Origin: Kappaphycus alvarezii
Taxonomy: Eukaryota > Rhodophyta > Florideophyceae > Gigartinales > Solieriaceae
Direction of reading: 5' to 3'
DNA: 64,000 nucleotides
Assembly (NCBI GenBank): GCA_002205965.3
Contig: NADL03000740.1
Location: 1,116,001 to 1,180,000 of the forward strand
A model generated the notes under the pieces. The model was not told where the DNA came from. It made no database searches and saw nothing but the letters and a program-made list of their open reading frames with translations. Numbering within the stretch: the first letter of the stretch is position 1; each line of letters starts with the position of its first letter. The position numbers and the translations under genes were made by a program. Of the stretch, positions 49,501-61,449 are shown one piece after another.

Positions 49501-51799
49501 CTCCCCGCAGGGGATTGCTTGAACGATGCGGATTTCGAATACATTGCTCCGAGATGAAGCATCAGCCTACCACGGGCCTAGAGACACGGTCATCTCTGGG
49601 GGACGCACGCAAGTGGGACAGCGATGGAACGAAGGAAAAAGGGGTAAAACCTCGCGGATGATCAGTTCGGTTGGCTAGGAGCGGGGACCAAAGGGGATAT
49701 CTACGCTATAGCCACGCACTTGGGAGCAAAATAATTAACGGGATGCGAAGGGTGAGATCAAGAACTAGAGTCAAACCTTTGGTAACTTTTTACTTGGTCG
49801 CTTAAAGAAGCCCGATAATAAATAATAAGTTAGAAGTTAGACTTGGGTCCGGTTAGCAAGTTAGGCACTTGTCAGTAGTTAGTAGGTCAGTAACCAAATC
49901 AATATCAGGGACAGTGCCCGGGCCATGGCAAGCCCGTTCTGGGTCACTGCTAGGCAGTCCTTACAGACAGGCCACTGTAAACTAAACTAAAATAGCTAAA
50001 CGAATCAAGTAAATAGTAATCGACTTTTATTATCAAAATAGATCGTTGATCCCTAACACAGACTCAAAGGTTCATTGCGATCACCTCGGATGTGAATTCC
50101 ACTGCGCAGCTACGATCTATTGTACATATTTGTTGAAGTAATCGTATATCTAACAATGATGGAGAAGATGTAATCTCAATACTAAAGATTTACCAGTTCA
50201 GGAACGGCAGAGGCGCGAAGGAGACAAAAGAAGAAGGGAAGAACAGTGTCGGGAGGAACGCGAAAGGAAAGGCTGTGAGAGTAAGGAAGATTAAGAGAGA
50301 GGTGAGAAGAGACAGCAAGGAATGAGCCAATGATGGAAATGATGATGTTGAGGTAAGCCAACCGTTCGGATTCGCGTAAGCCGAGTGATGGTGACGCTTA
50401 AAACATTCCGAAAGTCTCTCACTCAATTATTTCATGTAGCATCGGATGTAAACATTATCCTCTACAATAGTATTCGGCATATAAGTTGAAAAATCTGGTT
50501 TATGTCGACAAGAAGTACCCGCGAATTGAAAGGAGTCCGAAATACATCAATAAGTCATTTGTAGTTCTTCTCTTAGATATATATATTCTTCAACCGATGA
50601 AATTGACCTCTGGAAAGCACGTTTACCCCATTTAGGTTCCTGAAGAGCAGTTGTGGCTTGTCGTACCATGATAATTTCAGAAGCATCTTTAGCACATGAC
50701 TCTTCCTGAGTTATTTTAATGATGGAAGGATATGGTACTCTCGAGAAAGCAGAGTCGAAGAAACAACTTCTACCGTATTTCTGGTAGCACTGCTGCAATT
50801 TCGCATACAAACCGCCCAATTCGGAAGCGAGTAATTATGCGTACTACCAGATGCATTGGTTTCGCATTCAACTGTAACTCCACTGGGAGCAATAAAAGCA
50901 CGTTTGTTACATAATGGTTATGGGATTGGATCCAGATATTGCAAAATCTAGATAATAATTTGTCCGCTATGTTCCAAGTAAAGTTCATATCCATCCGCCA
51001 CAGCCTAAAAAATTTTAAGGATATTAATTGGAGTTAAAGACTTCCTTATACCTGATGAACTCGTTTCCAGATGAGTTTGTACATTGAAATGTCTTTAGGA
51101 GACAAAATGTGCACCCAAATGCGCCTACCTAATCAGATGAGTAGGTTATAAACGGTAGCTGTGGTTGCAACAGGAGAGAAAGGGCCACTAGATCCTTTTA
51201 TAAGATTTCAAGCAAGAAAAGAAGCATATTATGCGTAGCGATTAAAGGTCGTTGTCGTCCTCTGCGAAGTCGATTAATGGGTAACATCGTAATCGTACCG
51301 TACTGTGAATAAGTATTTGTTTCATAGAGAGGCTCAAATCTTGTTAGCATTTACTTCTTGATTATCAAAGCCTGCAAGCCTAATCAGGAACTGGTCACAG
51401 CCAGAACGGAAAAGAAACATGGAGGGCAAACTGATTGATGTTAGGAGCGCATCGGGTAGGCTCCTATCCCAAATAGATCTCTCTGTCTAGTGGGCTGCAT
51501 AGACAGCTGTTACCGAAAATCAACAACAACATGTTGTTCCGACTGTGGCTCTGCATGAGTAGTAATATAGTTGTACAGCTCTGGAATTCTAGATAGATGA
51601 GAAATAAAATGGGATAAGAATGGCTTCAACAATGTTAGAGCTGAGCAGGCAAAGGCGAGCAGACCATGCTGAATTTGAGGTGATGTCATCAGTTCGCCAA
51701 GATAATCTCGTACCAGATGTGAGTACGAGAGTTTGAATTTTTTGTAATCAAATTTGGAGCCAATAATTTCAGTGGCGCGCGGAATGTATCATTTCGCGA
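46506..51799. other. 5 kb gene-poor accessory DNA
   Basis: Many stops in all frames. Short frames at 47396-47683 and 47778-48011 (plus), and 50547-50819 and 50770-50994 (minus) show no family signatures. The last pair could be one frame-broken gene, containing VRIITRFRI and GGLYAKLQQCYQKYG, but this is weak. The 49.4-49.95 kb stretch is composed differently (GGGGA-rich) and might be a solo LTR; no TG..CA pair with a target duplication could be fixed. Confidence 0.45.
46850..47010 (+). repeat. Two diverged copies of an about 80-bp unit
   Basis: CCAATGCGTGAACTCATGAC at about 46853 recurs diverged as TCAATGCACGACCACATGAC at about 46936, each followed by GGGAGC/AGGAGC and an AATGC block. It is an old tandem duplication. 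No coding content. Confidence 0.55.
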
Positions 51800-51938
51800 G
51801 CTTAAACGACCATGACACCCCCTAGAAGCGGTCGTTTTGGGGATAGTCCAGCGTTACGGGTTGTAATATTCAGGACGCACCCAAACTTTTGAAACTTTTG
51901 AAACTTTCACTTATTGGAAACGGCTCGATGTTGCCCGG
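51800..51938 (+). repeat. Structured non-coding repeat, copy 1 (leader of family A gene)
   Basis: Contains a perfect seven-pair stem AACGACC (51805-51811) with GGTCGTT (51830-51836) around a loop holding ACACCCCCTAGA. Then come TCCAGCGTTACG, an AT-rich hairpin region, a CTTTTGAAACTTTTGAAACT run and AAACGGC. Same order of blocks as at 55070-55228. It lies about 260 bases before the family A start codon. Confidence 0.75.
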
Positions 51939-52199
51939 ACGATATACCCTGTTAAAATAACGGATTAGATTCCTGTAAAATAAAATCTGTTTGCATCAAA
52001 AGTTCATCTTCGCACTCTTGACTTGTGCATCAACACTGCCCTCTGCTTCAACTCCGCGATCCGACACTGCACCCGTCCCACCTATCTTGCAACACCAGCT
52101 TGTCTTGCCCTCCCTTGTCCTCCCTTTGTCGACCACCTGACACAATATATATTTCGTCGTCACTACACACTTTTTGTTGCCTGGAAGGCATCATCCGCG

Positions 52200-53751
52200 A
52201 TGTCAAACGCACGTGACGGCCGTCCAGAGTCTGTTGCCGAGCCGGTTGTAGACTTTAATCGATGTCCGAATATCGATGAAGAAGCCGTCAACCTTCTTAT
52301 TTCGTTTTTAAGTTTATTATCGCTCCTCAGCAGGAGCGTATTTTTTGGCTAATAGCTTGCCATTTTCGCAGTTAATTTTTTGTTTGGATGGACATGGGGA
52401 GCGCTTTGCGAAAAACGTCAAGAACAGTTTCAATGGGGTTTTTTGCGTCGATTTCGGAATGCAGAAGGCTCTTCTTCGGAGAAGAAGCTGGTCAAACTAA
52501 AGAATTAAATCGTTCGTAAATGCCACGACTTGTGCCTCGCCGAGTACCACGTCATGCTGTCAAGCCTCTCAAAGTCAGAGATTAAGGGAGAGATGATCAG
52601 ATCTGTCCTGGGAAACGTCCATTCGGCAGTGGAGGACCTCATGATAAATCTTAAGACAATGCAGAAGAGAAATGCACCCCAGCGTGAGAAGAAGAAGAAG
52701 ATTGGTAGCGTGATGGGGTCCAGCGTGCCGCCAGTACCACTTGTTTGCACAGTATGGCTCGTGTGCTGCTTTCAGGAGGTATAATATCCCCAGCGTTTGA
52801 TCTTACAGCTTTTCATATCGTGTGTACATTGGTTTGCTTCACTTTCCCTCCATTTATTTAGTCTTGGGCTGCATCCGTTGGAATGGACTTCACGGGAAGG
52901 GTTGGGAATCAGTTCATAAGTGACTTCGTGACTGTATCCGTGAAATAGCTAAATATTTGTTAGAATAAGATCCGCTTTTTGTTGTAGGTATGTTTTTCAG
53001 GTTTGGGGGTTTGTAGTGTCGTTCGGGTTTCGAAGAGAAGTATAATCTGTTACCGATGAGATTGTTGACTGCTGCATGGAAGTAATGGAGTTAGTGCCAC
53101 TTAATTAACATGAAATTTAAAAGGAAGTGCATCAATTCGCGGACCAATTTTACGAGGAAAGTGGGTTGATGCAGGGCTCCAAAGATTGGAAAAATATGAG
53201 GGACAAGGCTTGATTCGAAGATGCTACGGGGCCCTCTGGATAGTCGTGTGCCCTTCGCCGTGTGTCGCGGTGCTTGTAGTCATTGCTGGGAAAGGAATCA
53301 GCAGCGATGCAACTACAGCAGGGTTCGGGGAGCTTCTCGTCAAAATGCAGAAGGGCGAGGACAGCTCCATGATTCATGATAGGATGAAAGGAAAGAAAAG
53401 GCAATATTCTGGAACACACACCGTATGCTGCTTATTCGAAGAGCGGCCGGATTTATTTTCACCTGAAAGATCATGCGGTGTTTCAACGGAAACTGCGGAG
53501 GCAGGTTGATACACTCGCTGTAAGGTTAATGGATATGTACTGCACGAAGATCGGGTGGGGGCAACGAGGAGCAGGAGGATGGAGAGGTTTTGGTCAACTT
53601 GGTAGAGCAAATTGAGAAGGTTTCACCAGTGTTGAAGGAAATAGAGAAGTTCTGCCTTCGATTGCTAGTGCGCGAGAGGTTGAATATATTGCATCGGGTT
53701 GTCCCACTTTTATTGGAACTATCGGGCGTGCCCTTATCATGTTTTCGTTGA
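52200..53751 (+). pseudogene. Unknown accessory protein family, copy A (many frame breaks)
   Basis: Starts MSNARDGRPESVAEPV. Colinear with copy B: DGHGERFAKNVKNSF (about 52.39 kb), CLAEYHVMLSSLSKSE (52.53 kb), FDLTAFHIVCTLVCF then VGMDFTGRVGNQFISDF (about 52.80-52.92 kb), LLVKMQKGED (53.33 kb) and a helical segment DTLAVRLMDMYCTKI (53.5 kb). It ends LLLELSGVPLSCFR near 53.75 kb. At least six frame changes or stops. Pairwise similarity to copy B is clear at protein level but not at DNA level, so the family has been under protein-level selection. I recognise no catalytic motif. A mobile-element or selfish-gene product is likely by context. Confidence 0.6.
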
Positions 53752-54779
53752 TCAGGATTCCCCTTGAGGCCTCCCAGATAATCTGGATATTGCTTTCAGT
53801 GAACTGCTACTGTCAGCCTTGGTACACGTGGACCGCTTACAGTTGTCAAAGATCCACCCTTCAAGTCCAACGGTGCATGCAGCCACGTTTGGACCGATGG
53901 CACGCACCGTAATAGGACACCATACAGTACTAGAACTCCCTTGTTGATCCGGAATTCCACTGGTTTTTACCTATTTTTAGTTACTCTTTGATTTACTGCC
54001 ATTAGGCCAAGTTTGCCGTTAGAACTTAGATGGCCGTTTTATTACATATTCTGACCTACACTAAAGTCGTTGCAGAAAGGAATCTTTCGCCGGCCTAACC
54101 TTTGCACCCCGTCCTTCCACTTCTCCCTCTACTCGGGCTAGTCCCTGACTTCGTCCAAACTGGTCCTTCTAGCCTTCGGGCTTGACCCTCGTTGTTGTCC
54201 AGATCACGTCCCGCGTCCGGCTATCCGTTTTAAAGTCGCGGTTATCCTTTGACGTTCGCGCTAGTCGCTTTCTACCCAGCTGCAGTCCCCTTTTTCTCTC
54301 CTCTTGCACGAGTCACGTAACCAACATGGACATCCGCCTTCTCAAAGAACTGTTGTGTATTCACTAACTCTTTTCCGTCAGGCTTGCGTCTCATAAATGC
54401 ACTACAGTGAGGGTGGGGCAGCCAGCGAGGAGAAGGAGGACGATGGTCGGCAATTTGAAAGTGGTAGTGTTACTGCAAGCGGGATGACGGTAGAGATGGC
54501 GGGGAACAGGAGGATGACAGTAGGGCGGTGACCAAGGAGGGGGATGGTTATTGTGGGCAACAGGAGGATGAGAGCGGAGTAGTGAGCGCCAAGGTAGGCG
54601 GAGGTAGTGGGTCTGATGAAGATGACAGTGGCGCGGTTAGGGAATAGGAGGGCGGAGGTGGGTGAGGGTGATGCTTTGTAATAGGAAAAGCAGTATCACA
54701 GCAGCAAAAAACCCCCTGACCTCTTGCTATAGGAGACACCCACCTCACAGTACTTGCTTAAAAGCGGCGATAAACCTCC
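53752..54779. other. Spacer with G-rich low-complexity stretch
   Basis: From 54415 to 54665 the plus strand is built of degenerate GGAGGATGACAGTAG-like units; its complement is C-rich and G-poor, like the gene leaders elsewhere in the window. The rest shows no genes. Confidence 0.5.
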
Positions 54780-55060
54780 TTGTACAGTACATGTGTTACA
54801 GTAGTGGGACACTACACACAATTTGGGTTGCACGAGCGACACATCTGATATTATTTGAAATTATTCGTGTAACAGTGCTAACACTTTAGCACATGTGTCA
54901 TTGTATCGACACACTCACGTCAGTGTTCTTACAGTATCGACATACATCCTAATACATGCGCTACAGTAGCGACACACCTCACATCAGTTGTGTCAAAGTT
55001 GCGACACACATCTAGTATGTGTTACAGTAGCGAAATATATCGTAGTACTGTATATGTTAT
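54780..55060 (+). repeat. About 31-bp minisatellite with TGTGTC-N8-GACACA dyads
   Basis: About seven degenerate units of the form GTGTTACAGTAGCGACACACATC spaced 29-36 bases, with one more diverged unit. Two are perfect dyads with six-base arms and an eight-base spacer (54894-54913 and 54989-55008). The array ends directly at the structured repeat copy 2. Confidence 0.8.
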
Positions 55061-55069
55061 TTATTCGTG

Positions 55070-55228
55070 GGCTTAACCAACCGCGACACCCCCTAGCGCA
55101 GTCGGTTAGGGAGTTCGTCCAGCGTTACGCCCTGAAATATTTCTGGGCGTCACCAAATTTTTAAAAACCTTTCAAACTTTTCAAACTTTGTAAAGTTTGT
55201 AAACGGCCCTAACATGGCCCCCCAAATA
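55070..55228 (+). repeat. Structured non-coding repeat, copy 2 (leader of family B gene)
   Basis: Stem AACCGCGAC (55079-55087, two-base bulge) with GTCGGTT (55101-55107) around ACACCCCCTAGCGCA; then GTCCAGCGTTACGCCC pairing as ACGCCC (55127) with GGGCGT (55145), then AAACTTTTCAAACTTT and AAACGGC. The first stem differs from copy 1 at paired positions yet still pairs. TAGCGCAGTCGG also fits the Pol III A-box consensus, with a weak B-box 14 bases on, too close for a tRNA. Confidence 0.75.
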
Positions 55229-55588
55229 GCTAATGAGTCGACTTAGCCACCCCTGCACAAGCTATTTAGTATGTCGACATCGCGACACACAAAGGTGTGA
55301 CCCCGACAAAAGGTACTGTAACGTATCTTTTACTGTAAACCAGAATCCGTTAAAAATTTCATATCCCGCTACTTGAAAACGCGTTGTGGCACTTGAAACG
55401 ACCACACATTTTCAGCCGACCAAATCCCTTCACAACCTAACACACTCCCAAAAAGACCACATCCCTTCCTCCAGATCGTCTGCCGTGAGTCCATACGACC
55501 ACACACGCCTGCGCTCCAAAATAACTTCATCTTTGTCTACCCTTCGACACACTGCATTGTATCACCCTGACAAAGTTTTCATGCTGTC

Positions 55589-57524
55589 ATGCCGTCTAAC
55601 GAAATGAGTGGCTCGGGAGACGCTCCCCACAACGACACACAAACGCAACAGAGTCATGAAATTGGCGTGGAAGCCCTTAATCTGCCTGTTTCATCGGAAC
55701 ACTAGTCTTTTCGCTGCTGCGAAGAATTTGGAGAGGGCGTTTCTGGCTAAGCAGAGTTTTTCCTCCCAGTTTTGTTTCTTTGTAATTGACGGTGACAGCG
55801 AGCGTTTCGCGAAGAATATGAAAGATGAGTACGACTACGACCTCATGCAACACTTTAGCACTGACAGGAGATCCTGAAGCGGAGAACTGGAAAACATTAA
55901 GAAGAATGTCGTTTACCAACTATCATGATCTAATAATCGCGGAGTACCACGTAATGCCTTTCAAGTATATTAAAAGTCGGGGTACAAGGGAAAATTCTGT
56001 GTTTTGCTCTGAGATATGTTCGAGGGCACTCCAGTAGCGCAGCAACGCGATCAGGAATGCTCAACAGAGGGGAGCTCCCAGACGGAGCAACAGAAAGCAA
56101 TTGGACGTGTATTGGAGAATCAAAGAGCCAAGCTTTCTTACCGTGCGGGTCGCATTGCTAGGTCGGTGGTCCGTTTTGGTCGCCTCCCCGGTGGGTTCGA
56201 CATTCTTATTTTTCATGTATTCTGCAGTATGAAGTGTTTGATGTTTACGAAGGCCATTGAGCAATGGGCGGAATCTGTTCGTCTGGACTTTACTGGAAGA
56301 GTTGGGAAGCACCTCTTGATGTATTTTATCGAAAATTTGACGAAAGAGTTGTTGAAGTCTGACCCGGTGTTCCTCTATGACGGCGAAGTGACGGTAGGGT
56401 CCTGCCATGCCACGAAAACTCCGAGAACTGCTCTCGACCACGCCAGCACTTCTGTAGTTGCGGAAGTATTGTAGTTCTGCGAAGCATTGATGGAGAAATT
56501 ACTGCCGACAGAATAGGTGACGAAAATGTAGAATGTACAGAAAAAAGCCACAGATATCCATGAGAAGGGGGGGTTAAGTCAGGGGACGAAGACATGAAAG
56601 GAGTTCAGGGAGGAGGCCAGGTTCGAAGAAACTTCAACAACCTAAGGACTCCCCCACACTCTGGTACTCATATCGCGCTGTCTCCACCCGATTCTTCCAG
56701 AGGATTTGGCATTTTATTCTTTGTTTCAAAAAGAAGGGGAGTTACTTTTGCAGAAGCAAGAAGCTGAGGATGTCGATGTTTTGCACCGTAAGTTGAAGGG
56801 GAAGAGTAAGACGAAGTTCTGGTAGACCACCGATGCTGGATACGTAGAGGGTGGAAGGCTTTACTGCCAGTTGCAAGGTCATTCTTCACTTACTACGAAG
56901 TACTGGTGCATGGTAGAGGCGTTAGCCAGGACGGTTGCCGAAGTTTACGACGGTAACATTCCCATTCCGGACGCAGAGCTTGATGTGACGGAAGATGGGC
57001 GTGTTGACGAGGAAATGCTGGTGGAGGATGAGAAATTTAGGTCCAAGACTTGTGCCACACTCGACAGGATAGCCGATGTATCTCACCACGCCCTGGAGGA
57101 CATGTTCGCCCATTTAACATTGTACCCGCTGCACGAAAATATTCATCCGGAAAAGCTGGAGGCTGTGAAGAAAGAATACCCAAGAGCACTTTCATCCGTC
57201 GGTCTCCTTGTCTTGAATACTTACGCCAAAAGTTACCGCAAGCTCAAGAGGTATGAGGCGCAGCCCACTGCAGGGAGTGTTGGGGCAACAGATGCGCACC
57301 GCGATGTGTCGAATCCCACAACCTCCCAACTCCCTTCTAGAAGGTTCACCCGTAGTCGTGGAAGCTTTTCTAGCAGTCAAGCGGCATCAATGGCGCCGAG
57401 TGGGAGTGAAGCGGCGAACTGTCGGATTGCAGCGGCAGCAGGGGTGAGCGGAGCACCGGCTGGGAGTAATGGAGCAGCTGTGGGTGCGAGTGAAGGCGTT
57501 GGGAAGGCGACGCAGATGCCATAG
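55589..57524 (+). CDS. Unknown accessory protein family, copy B (frameshifted)
   Basis: Starts MPSNEMSGSGDAPHND. Blocks in order: EALNLPVSSEH, AAAKNLERAFLAKQSF, FFVIDGDSERFAKNMKDEY (55.78 kb), IAEYHVMPFKYIK (55.94 kb), then a 152-codon frame to 56474 with FDILIFHVFCSMKCL and VRLDFTGRVGKHLLMYFIEN. After a broken stretch, from about 56.7 kb LLLQKQEAEDVDVLHRKLKG, GRLYCQLQGH, and a 217-codon frame (56871-57524) with ALARTVAEVYDGNIPIPD and a helical core. It ends in an Ala/Gly/Ser-rich low-complexity tail. One in-frame TAG at about 56824 and several shifts interrupt it. About 600 residues in all; no recognised domain. Less decayed than copy A. Confidence 0.6.
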
Positions 57525-57969
57525 GTTTTTTCGACGAAGAAGACGATGAGGACGACGGCGGGAGCAGGAGGAAGAGTTCGAAGACGGAGAGGACTGCCAA
57601 GATAACTATGAGGATGAGGAGGAAAACAGAGAGTAGGAGTAGGAGGTATTGCGTTTCAATCTGAGACGATATGTGGGGGAGGGAGGAACAAGAACATGCA
57701 CGAACAGGCTGACTTAGTGCTTTCCTCCTTCCGAGCCTGTACATCGCCGCCGATATGAAGTGAAGGCTGGAATGAAGCAGCCAGTTTTGTGGGGAGGGCG
57801 AAAGCCTGGGCGTGAGATCGGTGAAGTTTTCTGTGGTGCACAGCAGCAGTGCGAGGGAGTTGAGTGGGGAAAGGAAATGAAGTATTGAGCACCTTGAGCT
57901 CGCTTGAATTCGTGACTGGAAGAAGTAAAGTCCAGTTCTGCAATGTCTTATTGTGTAGGTAAGTCTACA
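57525..57969. other. Spacer after family B gene, no gene seen
   Basis: Starts with a GAAGACGATGAGGACGACGG low-complexity stretch; its complement is pyrimidine-rich and produces long Ser/Leu-rich frames that look like artefacts. Confidence 0.5.
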
Positions 57970-58500
57970 CAAGTGAGTGTCCTAGTGGCGACACAGTCAT
58001 GGACAACATGTGCGGCGCCTCTAGATAGTAGTAGGATACCTCCGCATCTGATACTCAGCCGTGGTTCCGGCCAAGGCGCCGCGGAAATTTGTCGAAGATG
58101 CAACAAAGTGCCTACGTGCCAGGTAGGTAACATGCCTCGAACAGTTATGTGTCACTGCACTGACACAGAACACAGTGTCTGTGTCAGTATAGCGACATAC
58201 ATATGTGTGTAGCTAGCCCGACACAATAATGCGTTGTCATGGTGGCGACGCATGCTCCTAAATTATCTGTCGTCCTTATGACACAACCTCCCTGTGAAAT
58301 ACATGCGACATCAAACTACAATTGGGTACTGCTACAACTAAAACTACTGTACCCGTACTATTGGAACCCTGTAACACATGATACCCCCTAGGTACCTTGA
58401 AGTGCTAAGTTATGTTACTACACCGACATCTACTGTTGTTTTACCACACCAATATTTATTGTTGTGTCGCTACCTCGACATCTACTCATGCACATTTGAC
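57970..58500. repeat. Second, looser minisatellite region with N8 dyads
   Basis: Dyads with an exact eight-base spacer: GTGTC-CTAGTGGC-GACAC (57977), TGTGTC-ACTGCACT-GACACA (58148), TGTGTC-AGTATAGC-GACATA (near 58181), TGTC-GTCCTTAT-GACA (near 58268) and TGTGTC-GCTACCTC-GACATC (58463). The sequence between is more diverged than in the first array. Confidence 0.7.
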
Positions 58501-58689
58501 TGTGCTCCTGCCTCATTGTCTACGATTGCGTTGCCATGGTGAAATCTAGAGTATTGATGCTTTCCTAGTTATCGCACATACTTAACGATTTCAATCTTTC
58601 GTGTTTCCCCGGTACACACGCAGGTTGGCATTCCCGTACTGAAAGCAATTCAGCATTTACCTACACGTTTCACAGTGTGCTTAGGTCAT

Positions 58690-58830
58690 TACCATGTCAC
58701 GTTGTCGCCAATAAGTCGACACATATTTCGATGTCACCCCCCCCCCGAAACATCATCCCATGTCGCCCGCTCCACACATCGCCTCATATCACCCGCTCAA
58801 CATATTTTCCAATGTCCCCCGCTCGACACA
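58690..58830 (+). repeat. About 27-bp tandem repeat, CATGTCGCCCGCTC-type
   Basis: Consecutive units GATGTCACCC, CATGTCGCCCGCTCCACACA, CATATCACCCGCTCAACATA and AATGTCCCCCGCTCGACACA. Related in core (GTC..GACAC) to the nearby minisatellite. Contains a C11 run. Confidence 0.65.
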
Positions 58831-58942
58831 CAACCTTCTACTTCTTCATGTATTCGACATCAATAATTCTGTCGAGTACTCAACACAATTCCGTCCACCA
58901 ATCAACCTTGCACATCACAACGCATCAGCTCCTGCACAAGAC

Positions 58943-59567
58943 ATGAGCTCACTCGATCTTGTAGGGTCCTATTTGTCACTTATTCGCCGTGGACTGCACC
59001 TCCCTCCACTTCAAAACACCCTTCCCCCAAAAGTCGCACTCCTCGAATATCTCACCTTCTGATTCCATCCCAAGTGCGTGCACCGTATTCCCACCATGGT
59101 ATCCGACACTCCCGATCCAGATTTGGATCAAGCCTCTGAGGAACATGTGCAGGCGCCCCTTTCTGCTCGACTCAATCTCGACAAAACCCGAATATGCAAA
59201 GTGGAAAACATACTTCAAATGATAACTTAACCAGAGATTTTTGCTGAGAGCCGAAACCGATCCGTAAGAATTGTCCGAGAGTGAGTGGAAACAGCTTGCT
59301 AAAGGATTTGTTGTTAAAGAGGAACGCATGGTTGCCATTCAAGAATCCAACCAGGCCGTCCACAAATGGAAGCGGAATATTGGAAAAAGCTGCTGGTCAA
59401 GTGGTATAATCCCACAGCGTCGGGAAATATTCGCTCATGCTCCCCGTGATGAGTTAGTTGACGTCATGTACGGAAATTATAGATATGTCGACACCCTTTG
59501 CAAAGAATTGGCAGGCATTTGTTCATTGACATGTGCATACTGCACCCGCCCGCAGCACGCGACATGA
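58943..59567 (+). pseudogene. Broken unknown gene
   Basis: Frames: MSSLDLVGSYLSLIRRGLH (58943-59062), MVSDTPDPDLDQASEEHVQ (59095 on) and SESEWKQLAKGFVVKEERMV (59271-59567), which continues to a segment with ELVDVMYGNYRYVDTLCKEL. The last part reads as a charged helical protein. Two or more shifts would be needed to join them. No family recognised and no clear match to copies A or B, though its position after the same minisatellite is similar. Confidence 0.35.
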
Positions 59568-59869
59568 ATGAATGCTTATATTGATTCAAAGACATGGGAA
59601 TACGAAAACCTAGGTAACGCAACAAACTTCTACTGCCTGAGCTGTGTTCCGGACTCCAGTGACGGGAAGTAGTTGCATTCGGCTTACTGTTACGAATTTT
59701 CTGCTGGAACAGCCCTCTTTCGAGCTCGCACTCGTTGCTTCAATTCGGATATTTATATTTCTTCCGGACTGTAAGTGTCCACAAACTCCCTTTCCCCAAG
59801 CATTCATACTCTTCAGCAATTAGTTTTCTCTCATGGTATTTGGACTTCATAGCCTTCGTCCTTGCCTTC

Positions 59870-60535
59870 AGGCCATTATTTTAGAGGAACGGCAATGTTG
59901 AGAGGGATAAAAAACTCTCTCCAGTGCTCAATTATTTGACGCCAGTGATTAACCCGCGGAATAAAAGTACACTTCGACGAGATATCATCCTCCGCCCCAA
60001 ATGTTGCAGGAGTTGGATTGCGTACAATATTACCAACCTGCTTACCTCCCGTACGTGTGTATGTTCCCCCGGCTTTGTCGTGTCTCTCCTTTCACAGCTC
60101 TGACAATTAATCTGTTTGGGCCGATAGTTGTACCATAATTCGTTGCTCCAAATCGTTGAAACCCCTATGAACAGCGAGCTTCAAATCACTTAGCTCACGC
60201 TGCAGATCCTCCACACTGTCCACACTAGATTTAAATTCGAGATCGTTACCCCTGTTGAATAAGTAGCATGTGTAGCTTTCTTCGTACTTCCAGGTCTCTT
60301 TCAGAAGGTAACGGATGATGGTGTTCACATCATCGCCACTGCCCTACCCACTCCACCATTTCACAGCACGCAGTGGCCACCGTCTCGTTACCGTTAGGAA
60401 CCTGTGTTTCGCACCACCCCTCCTAGAGCAGTGCATCGTGAAATTCCCAAGTGCTTCTCCCGCAGCATTTCTGGGCATTATGTTACAACTCTCCACCCAA
60501 TAATTCACAGTTTTCATAGATTTCTTCTGTGTCAT
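59870..60535 (-). CDS. Possible frame-broken unknown gene
   Basis: Minus-strand frames MTQKKSMKTVNYWVESCNIM (60535-60344), MNTIIRYLLKETWKYEES (60328-60107; ends with a coiled-coil stretch DLQRELSDLKLAVHRGFNDL) and an open frame about 60090-59870 with RHDKAGGTYTRTGGKQVG. They follow each other on one strand and could be one gene. No motif names a function. Confidence 0.3.
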
Positions 60536-61440
60536 CTTCGTACTGTAACTGATTTGGGTGACTAATTCGTCTACATGGGGGAAGAGCGGGCCCCCAGGCT
60601 GCAGTAAATGTGAGAAAATGGAGTGGTAAAACTCTACCCAACCACGTAAATGAGTGAATGCACAATTACATGACTGACCATGTCGCTGCTGTATCGCAAT
60701 AAGCTGGTCGTCAGAGTTGCGCTCATATTTGCGCCCTTTCAGACCAATCTCTACGTACGGTACCGTCTAGTCGTCCATAGAATCCAAACGGATTTCTTCC
60801 CATGAAAGATTGACCAGTTAATCGATAAGCAACCATTACGTGAAACAAACAGATGACGCAGCCATTACGTACCGTGCCTGGAGGTATTCTGCCCCAATAA
60901 GAGCTGAATATTGTTCCATTTTTTTCATGTAACGTTATCTGTGTCATCTGAATGGAAAAGCCCTCTTTTATCCCACTTGTTCTTTCATCCTATTATAGTG
61001 ACTAACTGAGCCTTCCAATTCGAGCGCATTAAAAGGATCTCCTTCTGTTTTTCCGCCTAGGAACCTCCATCACTTCCCGTCTCTCCGAAACCTCCTTTTA
61101 TACGCATTAGCCAGTGCCGTTCTTATACTTAAGACCTCACCGGGGTCACATCCATTCTCTACTACCTTGTAAGAAATGAATTACAGTATCTTACCCACAA
61201 TTTTAGAGCTCGGTTCCCCAGAACCCTCTGGGTCGCTACATATCCCTCTATCCCGCAGTTCCTAGTCAAGACAAAACGTACTAAATTGCTTCCATTTCCT
61301 CTCATACACGGCATCGCTACTCTCCTTCACAAAATCATGGCTTGCAGTCTCTGCTTCCCCCGGCGAGACTCTGCAGTCACGATCTTACGCTTCTTGGACG
61401 TCACATGGTTCCTTCTTTATCGAAACATCATCACGGCTGT
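60536..61440. other. No supportable gene
   Basis: A minus-strand 74-codon frame (60723-60947) contains a GTACGT that could be a splice donor, but no partner exon was found. The remainder is stop-rich. Confidence 0.45.
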
Positions 61441-61449
61441 AAGCACACT

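Noticed and set aside
49400..49960. Solo LTR
   Set aside because: Composition change and a CAATATCAGGGACAG-like stretch hinted at it, but no terminal TG..CA with target duplication or second LTR could be identified.
54780..55060. CRISPR-like array
   Set aside because: Repeats are degenerate, units about 31 bp without unique spacers, and the setting is eukaryotic; it is a minisatellite.
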